From positions 1 through 30,069 of the forward strand of contig DGEG01000001.1 in NCBI GenBank assembly GCA_002385825.1: a stretch of 30,069 nucleotides of DNA, in the 5' to 3' direction. This stretch comes from Firmicutes bacterium UBA3932 (lineage in GTDB: Bacteria > Bacillota > Clostridia > Peptostreptococcales > Anaerovoracaceae). Shown one piece after another: positions 7,569 to 15,779 of the stretch. Numbering within the stretch: the stretch's first letter is position 1; each line of letters begins with the position of its first letter. The notes under the pieces were generated by a model. That model was not told the DNA's origin. It worked only from the letters and a program-made list of their open reading frames with translations, and did no database searches. The position numbers and the translations under genes are program-made.

Positions 7569-8420
7569 ATGAAGTGGTACCGGGAACACAGGAGGGCTAC
7601 CATATTGGGAGTCATCTTGCTCCTGCTTTTGAGCCTGACCGTTGCATCGTATGTAAACCAGGGGACTAATTCCTGGCTCGGCATGCAGTTGGAACGAATC
7701 AGCGCATTTCTGCAGGAGCCGGTCCGTGATGGTGAAAACCTTATCTCTACTACCGTCAAGGCTATTTTTCAGTTCAAAAAGGTGCTTGCGGAAAACGAGG
7801 CGCTCTTACAAGAAAATGAAGAATTGCGTCAGGAGCTCGTCCGGCAATCTCTTTCACGGACTGACCTTGCCGAGCTGAGAAATCTTGAGGAAGCTTTGAA
7901 TTACATAAATCCAGCGGATAATTACAGCCACGTGACCGCCAAAGTGATTGCCATGGACGGATCCGGCTGGTATCGCACCTTTACCATCAATGCCGGTTCC
8001 AAACACGGAGTTAAAAGGAATGCAGTCGTTATTAACAGGGACGGTCTCATAGGCAGGATTCTTGATGTGGGTCCTGAGTGGGCCAAGGTCATTTCCGTCA
8101 TAGACGAAAGCAACAACGTGAGTTTCCAGGTTTTTCGCGACTTAAACCTGCTTGGGATTTTATCGGGCGACGGAAAAGGTAAGTTATCCGGGTACATGCT
8201 GGATGCAGACGCATCCATTACCGAGGGAGATGTGTTGGTGACATCCGGTATGGAGTTATATCCGCAGGGGATTCCCATCGGCAAAATCAGCAAGATTACA
8301 TGGGATAACGATGCGCTTCTACGAACCGTAGAAATCGAACCGGCCGTCAATTTCAACAACATCCAGAAGGTGACGGTAATAATGACGGGTTCTTCAGATA
8401 CGGAGCAAGAGGAGCAATGA
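7569..8420 (+). CDS. mreC: rod shape-determining protein MreC
   Basis: MreC is a bitopic membrane protein that links MreB to the periplasm-side elongation enzymes. The 283-residue protein has an N-terminal transmembrane helix (about residues 9-29, LGVILLLLLSLTVASYV). A coiled coil follows at about 62-105 (KVLAENEALLQENEELRQELV). The MreC beta domain comes next, with segments VIAMDGSGWYRTFTINAGSKHGV, VINRDGLIGRI and DVLVTSGMELYPQGIPIGKI. It starts eight bases after the mreB stop with a modest RBS (AGAGGCGG). Its stop overlaps the mreD start as ATGA. Confidence 0.96.
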   Translation: MKWYREHRRATILGVILLLLLSLTVASYVNQGTNSWLGMQLERISAFLQEPVRDGENLISTTVKAIFQFKKVLAENEALLQENEELRQELVRQSLSRTDLAELRNLEEALNYINPADNYSHVTAKVIAMDGSGWYRTFTINAGSKHGVKRNAVVINRDGLIGRILDVGPEWAKVISVIDESNNVSFQVFRDLNLLGILSGDGKGKLSGYMLDADASITEGDVLVTSGMELYPQGIPIGKISKITWDNDALLRTVEIEPAVNFNNIQKVTVIMTGSSDTEQEEQ

Positions 8421-8935
8421 AGTACAGCAGTGCATTAATATTTTTCCTGGCAGGCTTTCTGCTGCAATCAACATTGGTGCTGAATTTTAGCATTGCGGGG
8501 ATTACGCCCAACTTTCTCCTTTGCTTTACGATCTTGTTTTCGTTTTTATATAAAGGATATCAAGGGGCCGTGTACGGCGTAATCTTTGGCTTGTTGCAGG
8601 ATATTGCCTTTTCTGTCCTTATCGGGCCGTCGGCGATATTGTATCTTCTGATTGCTTTGCTTATGGCGGAAATCAGGCATTATTTATACAGGGACAGCAT
8701 ACTGAACATGCTTTTCACTTCTTCCTTGGGAACAATGCTGTACTATATCGGTCTATGGCTTATATTGATGATCTTCAAAGGCAACTATAGTTTCATGTAC
8801 ATGTTAAAAAAAGTACCGATTTTACTGGCGCTTCATTTCGCCATTGCGGTGATTTTCTACCTGACAGTGGGAAAAAGATCGATACGTCATCCCCAGGATC
8901 GATACTACAAGGGCAGGAAGCTGTACGTTGATTAA
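8417..8935 (+). CDS. mreD: rod shape-determining protein MreD
   Basis: MreD is the small polytopic membrane partner of MreC. The 172-residue protein is almost entirely hydrophobic, with about five predicted helices, including FFLAGFLLQSTLVLNFSI, FLLCFTILFSFLYKGYQGAVYGVIFG and LLALHFAIAVIFYLTVG. Identity rests on this profile, the family length and the position between mreC and mrdA. The start codon overlaps the mreC stop (ATGA), indicating coupling. The C-terminal tail is basic (KRSIRHPQDRYYKGRK), as expected for a cytoplasmic end. Confidence 0.93.
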   Translation: MKYSSALIFFLAGFLLQSTLVLNFSIAGITPNFLLCFTILFSFLYKGYQGAVYGVIFGLLQDIAFSVLIGPSAILYLLIALLMAEIRHYLYRDSILNMLFTSSLGTMLYYIGLWLILMIFKGNYSFMYMLKKVPILLALHFAIAVIFYLTVGKRSIRHPQDRYYKGRKLYVD

Positions 8936-8978
8936 TTCAGACAATTGATTAAATTAGACAAAGGAAGCGACAGTACCG

Positions 8979-11732
8979 ATGAGATGGATTAAGTTCAGGT
9001 ACAATCAAATATTGCTTTTTACTTTGGTATTGATGGCCATCCTCTTTGTCAGGCTATTCGGTTTGACCGTGGTGGAGGGAAGTGAGTGGGCGGAAGAGGC
9101 GCAATCCATCAGCATCAAGAGAGTATATTCTTCCGCGCCCAGGGGAGAGATTTTAGATCGCTACGGGCGTTTGCTTGCGGGGAATCGCCCCAGCTTCACC
9201 GTGATTTTTTCTGAAGGAAATCTAAAGGATGAAGAGATAAACAGGCAAGCCCTGGAGCTGATGAATCTGCTTGAACAAAACGGGGATTCCATCAATGATA
9301 ATCTCCCCATCATTCTAAACCCGGACGGCACCTTCTACTACACATATCAAAAAGTCATAGAGGAGTGGTTAGAGTCTCAGGCTATGCCGGCAAACTACAC
9401 GGCGGAACAGGCCTTTAACGAAATCCGTCAGAGAAACGGCATCGATGAAGGCCTGGACAAATATGAAGCACAGAAGCAGCTTCAGAACGTATACAGCATC
9501 TACCCTCCTATTTCGGTAGTGAACATGAAGTACCTTCAGGACCTGGAGAAAGAAGGTTTTTTGGGCAGGTATTATCTTGACTATGACCTTACGGCGGAGG
9601 AAGCCTTTAAGGCGCTTCGGGAGCATTTTAAAATCGATCCGGCATTGTCCGACAGGGACGCGAGAAAGATCATGGTTGTGCGTAATGAGCTGGCTGTCCA
9701 AGGGTACATGAGCTACATCCCGGCAACCATTGCCAGCGATGTGTGCTCGGAGACTATTATCACCCTGGAAGAGCGCGGATCCGAGTTTTCCGCCGTCGAT
9801 GTAATTGCCGAATCGGTGCGGTATTATCCCAACGGAACGACGGCGTCTCACATCCTGGGATATCTGGGAAAGATATCCGAAAGCGAGAAAGAGAGTTATT
9901 TAGAAAAAGGCTATAGCGCCAGCGACATGGTGGGCAAGGACGGTGTGGAAAAGGCCTTTGAAGAGGTGCTGCGGGGAATTGACGGAGTTAAGCACGTAGA
10001 GGTGAACGTTTTGGGGGATCCGGTCCGCACCATCAGCGAAACCAAGCCAAAAAAAGGGAAAACCATCTATCTGACGCTGGATCTTGAGCTGCAGAAAACG
10101 GCCGAAGCGGCTTTAGAACAGGCCTTGGAGAAGATAAGAACGGCAGGAACTTTTGAGAGCATCTACGGAAACTATAAATACGGCAGGGCCTATAAGAACG
10201 CTAACGTAGGCGCGGTTGTAGCCATTGAAGTGGAGACGGGAGATGTGTTAGCCATGGCATCTTACCCGGCTTTCGATCCCAATCTCTTTGCCACGGGAAT
10301 AAGCAAGGAGGACTGGTATTCGCTTCAATCTGAGAATCCCAGGGATCCGCTGGCGCCGCTGCCGCTGTTCAATGTTGCGACCAGAACAGCGGTCCAGCCC
10401 GGCTCCACGTTTAAAATGGTCACGGCGACAGCCGCTTTGGAGAGCGGGCTGGATCCGAAGCGCAAGCTTCGGGACGGCGGCGCCGTCCGCAGCGGCAACC
10501 GCACATATGGCTGTATTCTATGGAACATGTACGGCGGCAACCACGGATATCTGGATCTCTATGAGGCCATAGAGGTATCCTGCAACTACTATTTCTTCGA
10601 TATAGCTACCGGCAGGGATTTTTATCGCGGGACATCTCTCGGATTGAAAGAGAGGATGGACATCGAGAAGATAACCCATTATGCGGAGCAGTACGGACTA
10701 GGTCTTCCCACAGGTATCGAGATAACGGAGACTGTAGTGCCTGTACCAAGCGAAGAGCGAAAGATGTCCGCCATGAAAAACTATTTGCGAAATGTCCTCA
10801 TCGGCCGTGCAGAGATGTATTTTGATAAGGAGACGGTAGAAGACAAAGAACTGTTGATGGAACAGATAAATACGATTGTAAGCTGGACTGAGGAGAATCC
10901 AAGCCGGAACACCATTTTGGAACGACTGAAAAAGCTCGGTGTCCGGGAGGACATGGTGGAGACCGTGGGGGATCTGTGTAAATTCTCTTATTTCAATCAG
11001 GCTGCCTGGACGCTGGGAGATGAATTGAACATCTCTATAGGTCAGGGTGAAAATGCCTACACTCCTCTCCAAATTGCCAATTACGTGGCTACCATCGGCA
11101 ACGGAGGAACTCGCAACAAGGTGAGCCTCCTCAGGGGGATAGAAGGTGAGGGCTTAGTTGAAAAAGAACCGGGAACTCCCATCGGTATTTCGGATAAAGA
11201 AATTCTGAAACATATTACGGAAGGAATGCGCAGGGTTGCTCACGGAGGGAGAGGCAGCGCCAGAGGAGTGTTTGCCAATTTCCCCGTATCCGTAGCAGCT
11301 AAAACCGGAACTGCGGAAAGGGCCGGAAAAATTAATCCGGTTAACGAAGTGGAATACATTAAGACCCACTTGAATAAGATCAACCCGGCTTTAACCTGGG
11401 AACAGGTGGAGACTGAGATGGCAAGGCTTCTCAGGGAATACCCTGATGTGTATGCTTCGGATAATGCAGCTGCTAGGCAGGCAGTGCTGAACCTTTCCAG
11501 AGGGAAGGTGACTACGGCCAGCATAGACCGGTTCAAGGACGATTACGACAACTTTTCATGGTTTGTGGCAATGGCTCCCGCAGAAGAACCGAAAATAGCA
11601 GTAGCAGTGTTGCTTTTCCAAGGGGGAAGCGGACTCTATGCAGCTCCCGTTGCCAGGGAGGTCATCGGGAAATATCTGGAGCTGGACAAGATGTACGAAA
11701 ATTATATTTTGGATACAGACGTAACGTATTAA
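8979..11732 (+). CDS. mrdA: penicillin-binding protein 2 (elongasome transpeptidase), enlarged
   Basis: This is the class B transpeptidase that cross-links peptidoglycan with RodA during cell elongation. It has a membrane anchor at about residues 11-32 and the dimer-domain signature PRGEILDRYGRLLA. All three catalytic motifs are intact: STFK with Ser476 and Lys479, SCN at 534-536, and KTG at 775-777. At 917 residues it is well above the roughly 630-700 of typical PBP2. Extra sequence lies in the N-terminal half, between SCN and KTG (about 240 residues apart against about 160 in E. coli PBP2), and after KTG. Large PBP2 forms are known in some Clostridia. It lies 43 bases after mreD with RBS AAAGGAAG. 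Its intact active site contrasts with the PBP-like protein at 3265-4800. Confidence 0.95.
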   Translation: MRWIKFRYNQILLFTLVLMAILFVRLFGLTVVEGSEWAEEAQSISIKRVYSSAPRGEILDRYGRLLAGNRPSFTVIFSEGNLKDEEINRQALELMNLLEQNGDSINDNLPIILNPDGTFYYTYQKVIEEWLESQAMPANYTAEQAFNEIRQRNGIDEGLDKYEAQKQLQNVYSIYPPISVVNMKYLQDLEKEGFLGRYYLDYDLTAEEAFKALREHFKIDPALSDRDARKIMVVRNELAVQGYMSYIPATIASDVCSETIITLEERGSEFSAVDVIAESVRYYPNGTTASHILGYLGKISESEKESYLEKGYSASDMVGKDGVEKAFEEVLRGIDGVKHVEVNVLGDPVRTISETKPKKGKTIYLTLDLELQKTAEAALEQALEKIRTAGTFESIYGNYKYGRAYKNANVGAVVAIEVETGDVLAMASYPAFDPNLFATGISKEDWYSLQSENPRDPLAPLPLFNVATRTAVQPGSTFKMVTATAALESGLDPKRKLRDGGAVRSGNRTYGCILWNMYGGNHGYLDLYEAIEVSCNYYFFDIATGRDFYRGTSLGLKERMDIEKITHYAEQYGLGLPTGIEITETVVPVPSEERKMSAMKNYLRNVLIGRAEMYFDKETVEDKELLMEQINTIVSWTEENPSRNTILERLKKLGVREDMVETVGDLCKFSYFNQAAWTLGDELNISIGQGENAYTPLQIANYVATIGNGGTRNKVSLLRGIEGEGLVEKEPGTPIGISDKEILKHITEGMRRVAHGGRGSARGVFANFPVSVAAKTGTAERAGKINPVNEVEYIKTHLNKINPALTWEQVETEMARLLREYPDVYASDNAAARQAVLNLSRGKVTTASIDRFKDDYDNFSWFVAMAPAEEPKIAVAVLLFQGGSGLYAAPVAREVIGKYLELDKMYENYILDTDVTY

Positions 11733-11773
11733 CGGCAAATCCTGCCCATAACGACATGAAATGAGGAGATGAA

Positions 11774-12502
11774 ATGGGGGAAGTTATAGTTATAGCATCG
11801 GGAAAAGACGGAGTAGGAAAAACAGTACTGGCAGCCAATTTGGGTGCAGTTCTGGCTCAGAACAACCATTCGGTAGTACTGATGGACCTTAATTTCGGTT
11901 CCCGAAATCTGGATATTTACCTTGGTTTGGAAAACCGGATCATATATGATCTGGTAGACGTGGTCACTGGCGTTTGCCGGATCAAGCAAGCCTTGGTCAG
12001 GGACAGGAGGTTTGCCAATCTCTTTCTCATTTCAGCGCCCCAGAGCAGGCAAAAGGCATCGATCTCCGCCGAACAGCTGAAAGCTCTTTGCCATGAACTG
12101 AAAAAGGTCTTTGACTTCATCATCATCGATGCTCCGGCGGGAAACGATGGCGGATTGTCTTTAGCCATCTCAGCTGCGGACAGAGCCGTCGTGGTGACGG
12201 TTCCGGAGTATGCCGCTATCCGGGATACGGAAATCATCAGCGATCTGCTTGAGAGTAAAGGAATTTTGAACAGAAGTGTAGTGATAAATAAAATTATCCC
12301 CGAGCTTCATCAGTCGGGGCTGGTACCCGAGCCTGAGGAGATCGCAGAGATCCTTAGGCTGCCGATTGCGGGTTTAATTGCATATGATCAAAACATACAT
12401 ATATCTACAAACATGGGCGTTCCCATTGCCGCGGTACAGGGGAGCTATATCGCTCGAAATCTGAATGAAATCGGGATCAGGATCCTCTCTAAAAGTTTAT
12501 GA
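11774..12502 (+). CDS. minD: MinD-like septum-site ATPase, apparently lacking the membrane-targeting helix
   Basis: The 242-residue protein is a deviant Walker A ATPase: GKDGVGKT with the signature Lys11 and Lys16. It also has VVLMDLNFGSRNLDIYLGLE and the Walker B-like DFIIIDAPAG. These fit MinD, which positions the division septum by recruiting MinC to the membrane. Family members are usually about 260-270 residues and end in a basic amphipathic membrane-targeting helix. This one stops at GIRILSKSL, with no such helix visible, and the usual KGG of the P-loop is KDG. Clostridial mre clusters commonly carry minC, minD and minE together; here minC and minE are absent. The RBS AGGAG is five bases from ATG. 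The 3' end overlaps convergent rodA by 14 bases. A ParA/FlhG-like alternative is possible but the synteny favours MinD. Confidence 0.85.
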   Translation: MGEVIVIASGKDGVGKTVLAANLGAVLAQNNHSVVLMDLNFGSRNLDIYLGLENRIIYDLVDVVTGVCRIKQALVRDRRFANLFLISAPQSRQKASISAEQLKALCHELKKVFDFIIIDAPAGNDGGLSLAISAADRAVVVTVPEYAAIRDTEIISDLLESKGILNRSVVINKIIPELHQSGLVPEPEEIAEILRLPIAGLIAYDQNIHISTNMGVPIAAVQGSYIARNLNEIGIRILSKSL

Positions 12503-13601
12503 CTTTGCTGCGGATGCATATGTTTAAAACGAGGCCCAGCGCTAACATGTTCGTTATAACGGAACTGCCGCCGGCGCTGATAAAGGGAAGGGTGATGCCC
12601 GTTACGGGCATGAGACCCATGGTCATTCCGATATTTTCAAAGATTTGAAAGAAGAACATGCCGAATATGCCGATGACGATGAGGGACCCGAAGTGGTCCT
12701 TTGCGTTTCTCGCTATACAAATTATCCGGTAGAGGAACAGGGCGTAGAGGACGATGATGACGCTGCCCCCGATAAAGCCCCACTCTTCTGCGATGACAGA
12801 AAAAATGAAGTCTGAATCCTGAACCGGCAGGAATTTCAGTTCCTTCTGGGTTCCTTGAAACAGGCCTTTCCCGGATATACCTCCCGAACCGATGGCTATC
12901 TTGGACTGCCATACATGATAGTTGCCGGGGAGAGACAGGTCGTTGGGGTTCAGGAAGGCATCGATGCGATCCTTTTGGTGGCCGGCCATAAATTGGTAGA
13001 CTATGGGTATGCAGAGCATGACGGCACCTGCCGCTTTGGCATAAAGCTTTCCATCCACCCCCGCCGCGAAAAGCATGATGGCGGCGATGACGCAGATGAC
13101 GATGGCATTGCCCAGATCGTTTTGAAGCACGGCGATGATGCCCACTAGCGGGAGCACGAATATACCAGCTATGACCAATCCTTTGAAGGTGTGCAGGGTC
13201 TCTTGCCGCCGTGACAGAAATTCAGCGTAACAGATGATGAAGGTGATCTTGACAATTTCAGCCGGCTGCAGGTGGACCGGACCCAAGTCAAGCCAGCCCC
13301 TGGAGCCGTACTGTTCCAAGCCGATGCCGGGTAGAAAAACAGTGAAGAGAAACAAAATCGAAGCTATGTATATAATTTTACCCAGACCATCAAGGAGTTT
13401 GTAATCAACAAGAAGGGCAAGAAACAGAAGCCCAAGACCGAGACAATAAGCCAGTATCTGTATCTTCATGCTGCGCGTAAATACAAAGCCGTCATCGTAT
13501 GCGGTGCTTCCGATGACTATGATGCTTATGACGGCGAACACAAGGGGTATAAACAACAGCAGCTTATCTATATTTTTCAGTAATTCTCTAAAGTAATGCA
13601 T
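12489..13601 (-). CDS. rodA: peptidoglycan glycosyltransferase RodA (SEDS family)
   Basis: RodA polymerises lipid II into glycan strands together with PBP2. The 370-residue protein has about ten membrane helices and the SEDS signatures SRGWLDLGPVHLQPAEIVKI, QDSDFIFSVIAEEWGFIG (with the acidic residue needed for polymerase activity in this family) and GITLPFISAGGSS. Assignment to RodA over FtsW/SpoVE follows from its position next to the mre-mrdA-minD cluster. It is encoded on the opposite strand, which is unusual, because in relatives rodA follows minD in the same direction. The ATG at 13601 is chosen because GAAGGTG sits eight bases upstream. An upstream in-frame GTG (13610) would directly abut that SD. 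Confidence 0.93.
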   Translation of the reverse strand: MHYFRELLKNIDKLLLFIPLVFAVISIIVIGSTAYDDGFVFTRSMKIQILAYCLGLGLLFLALLVDYKLLDGLGKIIYIASILFLFTVFLPGIGLEQYGSRGWLDLGPVHLQPAEIVKITFIICYAEFLSRRQETLHTFKGLVIAGIFVLPLVGIIAVLQNDLGNAIVICVIAAIMLFAAGVDGKLYAKAAGAVMLCIPIVYQFMAGHQKDRIDAFLNPNDLSLPGNYHVWQSKIAIGSGGISGKGLFQGTQKELKFLPVQDSDFIFSVIAEEWGFIGGSVIIVLYALFLYRIICIARNAKDHFGSLIVIGIFGMFFFQIFENIGMTMGLMPVTGITLPFISAGGSSVITNMLALGLVLNICIRSKVINF

Positions 13602-13623
13602 ATACGCCACACCTTCATTTTTC

Positions 13624-13653
13624 TTGACATTGAGAGACTTGTTAAATTATAAT
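13624..13653 (+). promoter_or_regulatory. consensus SigA promoter for rny
   Basis: The perfect hexamers TTGACA (13624-13629) and TATAAT (13648-13653) are separated by 18 bases. A transcript from about 13660 would have a leader of about 150 bases before the rny coding region. Confidence 0.85.
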
Positions 13654-13700
13654 ATATATTGTGTAATTGTATCAATATCTAATTGTAAATGTACAAATAA

Positions 13701-13800
13701 TGGGGTGAAAACGCTACCACCTCATTTGTAACGTTTAAAAGAAGAAAATTGCATGATTGAAATTTCTTCAAAAGCGTTACAAATATTTGAAAAGGAGGTG
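13701..13800 (+). promoter_or_regulatory. structured rny leader with two alternative pairings of an anti-SD segment
   Basis: TGGGGTG (13701-13707) can pair with CACCTCA (13718-13724), with one G-U pair. The same CACCTC (13718-13723) is also complementary to GAGGTG (13795-13800), part of the rny Shine-Dalgarno. Between them lies a strong hairpin: ATTTGTAACG (13724-13733) pairs perfectly with CGTTACAAAT (13775-13784), continues for three pairs (one of them G-U), and has an inner GAAGAAA/TTTCTTC stem. The two uses of CACCTC exclude each other, one freeing and one sequestering the ribosome binding site. The pairings are seen in the sequence; regulation is inference. Confidence 0.6.
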
Positions 13801-13807
13801 TTTAACT

Positions 13808-15352
13808 ATAGACGAACTATTAATAAGAATCATAATCGCAATTATAGCCCTTGCCTTTGGGTGTTTAGTTGGATATATAATCAGAAAGACTATCGGCGAA
13901 AGAGCTATCGGCAGTGCGGAGCAGAAGGCTAAAAACCTGATCTTAGATGCGGAACACAAGTCCGAAACCATCAAAAAAGAGATCACCATCGAAGCGAAAG
14001 AAGAAGCCCACAGGATCCGAAGCGAAGCCGAGCGCGAGATACGCGAACGAAGATCCGAGCTATCGAAAGCAGAAAGACGGCTGATTCAAAAGGAAGAAGC
14101 GCTTGACAGGAAGATTGAAAATCTTGAGAGAAGAGAAGACAATCTGGCCAAAAAAGAACAGGCGCTTCAGGAAAAGGCTGAGGAGCTTGAAGGCTATATC
14201 GCGAAACAGATAGAAGAGCTGGAGAGAATATCCGGATATACGGTGGAAGAAGCAAAACAGTTGTTGCTGTCTACCATAGAGAAGGAAGTCCGCTATGAAG
14301 CCTCTGTATTGATTAAGGATATCGAAACAAAAGCGAAAGAAGAAGCGGAAAAGAAAGCCAAGGAAATTATCACAAATGCTATCCAGAGGTGCGCGGCGGA
14401 TCATGTGGCAGAGAGTACGGTTTCCGTGGTTGAGCTGCCGAATGACGAAATGAAAGGGCGAATCATCGGAAGAGAAGGAAGAAATATCCGAGCCATTGAG
14501 ACCCTTACAGGCGTGGATCTGATTATAGACGATACTCCGGAAGCAGTTATCTTATCAGGTTTTGACCCGGTAAGGCGTGAAATCGCCAGAATCGCTTTGG
14601 AAAAGCTCATTATCGACGGACGTATCCATCCCGCGCGAATCGAAGAAATGGTGCAAAAGACCGAGAAAGAGGTCAACAACACTATAAAGGAAGAAGGAGA
14701 GCAGGCCACATTTGAAGTAGGGATTCACAACCTTCATCCTGAGTTGATCAAACTGCTGGGACGGCTTAAATACAGGACGAGTTACGGTCAAAATGTTCTG
14801 AAGCATTCCATCGAGGTGGCGCATCTGGCAGGGCTTATGGCCGGCGAATTGGGTTTGGATGTAAAGCTGGCAAAACGTGCAGGCCTGCTTCATGACATCG
14901 GAAAGGCTCTTGACCATGAAGTTGAAGGCACTCATGTAGAAATAGGAATAGACGTTCTCAGAAAGTACAAAGAATCCGAGGCAGTTATAAACGCAATGGC
15001 TGCACACCACGGTGATTATGAAGCTAAAAGCTTTGAAGCGGTGTTGGTAACGGCAGCAGATGCGCTGTCAGCGGCAAGGCCTGGGGCCAGGAGGGAGACT
15101 CTGGAGTCTTACATAAAGAGACTGCAGACCCTTGAAGACATCGCAAACACTACGCCGGGAGTAGAGAAATCCTTTGCAATCCAAGCAGGTCGTGAGATCC
15201 GTATCCTGGCGAAACCGGAAGAGATGAACGATGAGGAAATCGTCTTCCTGGCGAGAGAGATCAGCAAGAAGATTGAGAATGAACTAGAATATCCAGGACA
15301 GATCAAAGTCAATGTAATTCGGGAAACCAGAGCAATAGAATACGCTAGGTAA
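13808..15352 (+). CDS. rny: ribonuclease Y
   Basis: RNase Y is the membrane-anchored endoribonuclease that initiates mRNA decay in Firmicutes. An N-terminal transmembrane helix ([18 protein letters not shown]) is followed by a long charged coiled coil to about residue 190. A KH domain comes next ([31 protein letters not shown]), then an HD domain ([37 protein letters not shown]). No ATG lies at the expected start. A near-perfect SD, AAAGGAGGTG (13791-13800), is followed nine bases after its AGGAGG core by ATA at 13808, which gives 514 residues, the normal family length. The in-frame TTG codons at 13757 and 13787 lie upstream of this SD and would give a 531- or 521-residue protein. An AUA start is therefore the best reading, though the start remains uncertain. 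Confidence 0.94.
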   Translation: MDELLIRIIIAIIALAFGCLVGYIIRKTIGERAIGSAEQKAKNLILDAEHKSETIKKEITIEAKEEAHRIRSEAEREIRERRSELSKAERRLIQKEEALDRKIENLERREDNLAKKEQALQEKAEELEGYIAKQIEELERISGYTVEEAKQLLLSTIEKEVRYEASVLIKDIETKAKEEAEKKAKEIITNAIQRCAADHVAESTVSVVELPNDEMKGRIIGREGRNIRAIETLTGVDLIIDDTPEAVILSGFDPVRREIARIALEKLIIDGRIHPARIEEMVQKTEKEVNNTIKEEGEQATFEVGIHNLHPELIKLLGRLKYRTSYGQNVLKHSIEVAHLAGLMAGELGLDVKLAKRAGLLHDIGKALDHEVEGTHVEIGIDVLRKYKESEAVINAMAAHHGDYEAKSFEAVLVTAADALSAARPGARRETLESYIKRLQTLEDIANTTPGVEKSFAIQAGREIRILAKPEEMNDEEIVFLAREISKKIENELEYPGQIKVNVIRETRAIEYAR

Positions 15353-15427
15353 ACCATTAAAATTACATTAGATATTGATATACACAATAAATTTACTTGA
15401 ACACAATTAATTGATTTAGAAAATCGG

Positions 15428-15454
15428 CGAGCGGCTCTTTGCCGCTCGTTTTTA
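15428..15454 (+). terminator. rho-independent terminator after rny
   Basis: CGAGCGGC (15428-15435) pairs perfectly with GCCGCTCG (15441-15448) around the loop TCTTT, followed by five T. It lies about 75 bases after the rny stop. Confidence 0.9.
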
Positions 15455-15509
15455 TGTTGATGAAACAACTGAGGCAGAAGTCAACTTATGAAGCTCTTAA
15501 AGCTGCCTA

Positions 15510-15538
15510 TTGACACCAGTTTGTATACAAAGTACAAT
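15510..15538 (+). promoter_or_regulatory. SigA promoter upstream of purA, with palindrome in the spacer
   Basis: TTGACA (15510-15515) and TACAAT (15533-15538) are separated by 17 bases. The spacer contains the perfect 12-bp palindrome TTTGTATACAAA (15520-15531), which could be an operator. Transcription from about 15545 would run through the hairpin RNA and on to purA. Confidence 0.75.
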
Positions 15539-15558
15539 AAAATGTCTTTTGAAGGTAG

Positions 15559-15654
15559 AAGCGCTTGCACATAATGTCTGTATCCTTTAGAAAAACCGAA
15601 TCAACGGCCGGTTGGTCAACAGACTGCATTTATGTGCGAAGCGCTTTGGTTTTT
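15559..15654 (+). ncRNA. long hairpin RNA or attenuator-like leader upstream of purA
   Basis: AAGCGCTTGCACATAAT (15559-15575) pairs with ATTTATGTGCGAAGCGCTT (15628-15646) over about 17 bp with small bulges. Further in, GTCTGT pairs with ACAGAC and AACCG with CGGTT. Five T follow at 15650-15654, so the whole resembles a long terminator or attenuator. It begins about 15 bases after the predicted start of the 15510 promoter and ends about 125 bases before purA. It could be a small RNA or a regulated leader. No known purine riboswitch core is visible. The left arm also resembles a CcpA cre site. Confidence 0.55.
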
Positions 15655-15779
15655 GATAAAGTTTCATGCAGAAAAGATTTGGGTACGATAAGATTCGTAC
15701 AGAATAATTTATTTCGGTTTAATGTCGGGGAATAGGCGACATGATTGTAAAAATGAATGGACAGAAGGGAGGATGAGAA

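Larger units (their letters stand above)
15353..15779. other. rny-purA intergenic region
   Basis: The 427 bases hold the rny terminator, a SigA promoter and the long hairpin listed separately. Two further small perfect hairpins follow: GTACGA/TCGTAC (about 15686-15703) and ATGTCG/CGACAT (about 15722-15742). The purA RBS GGGAGG comes next. No protein-coding gene is evident. Confidence 0.6.

Noticed and set aside
8947..8960. TTAGACAAAG before mrdA as an isolated member of the 53-bp repeat family
   Set aside because: Only seven bases match one half-site and there is no opposite half-site, so it is most likely chance.
15559..15654. purine riboswitch or 6S RNA ahead of purA
   Set aside because: The conserved purine-riboswitch core and the large central bubble and length of 6S RNA are not seen; left as an unassigned hairpin RNA.
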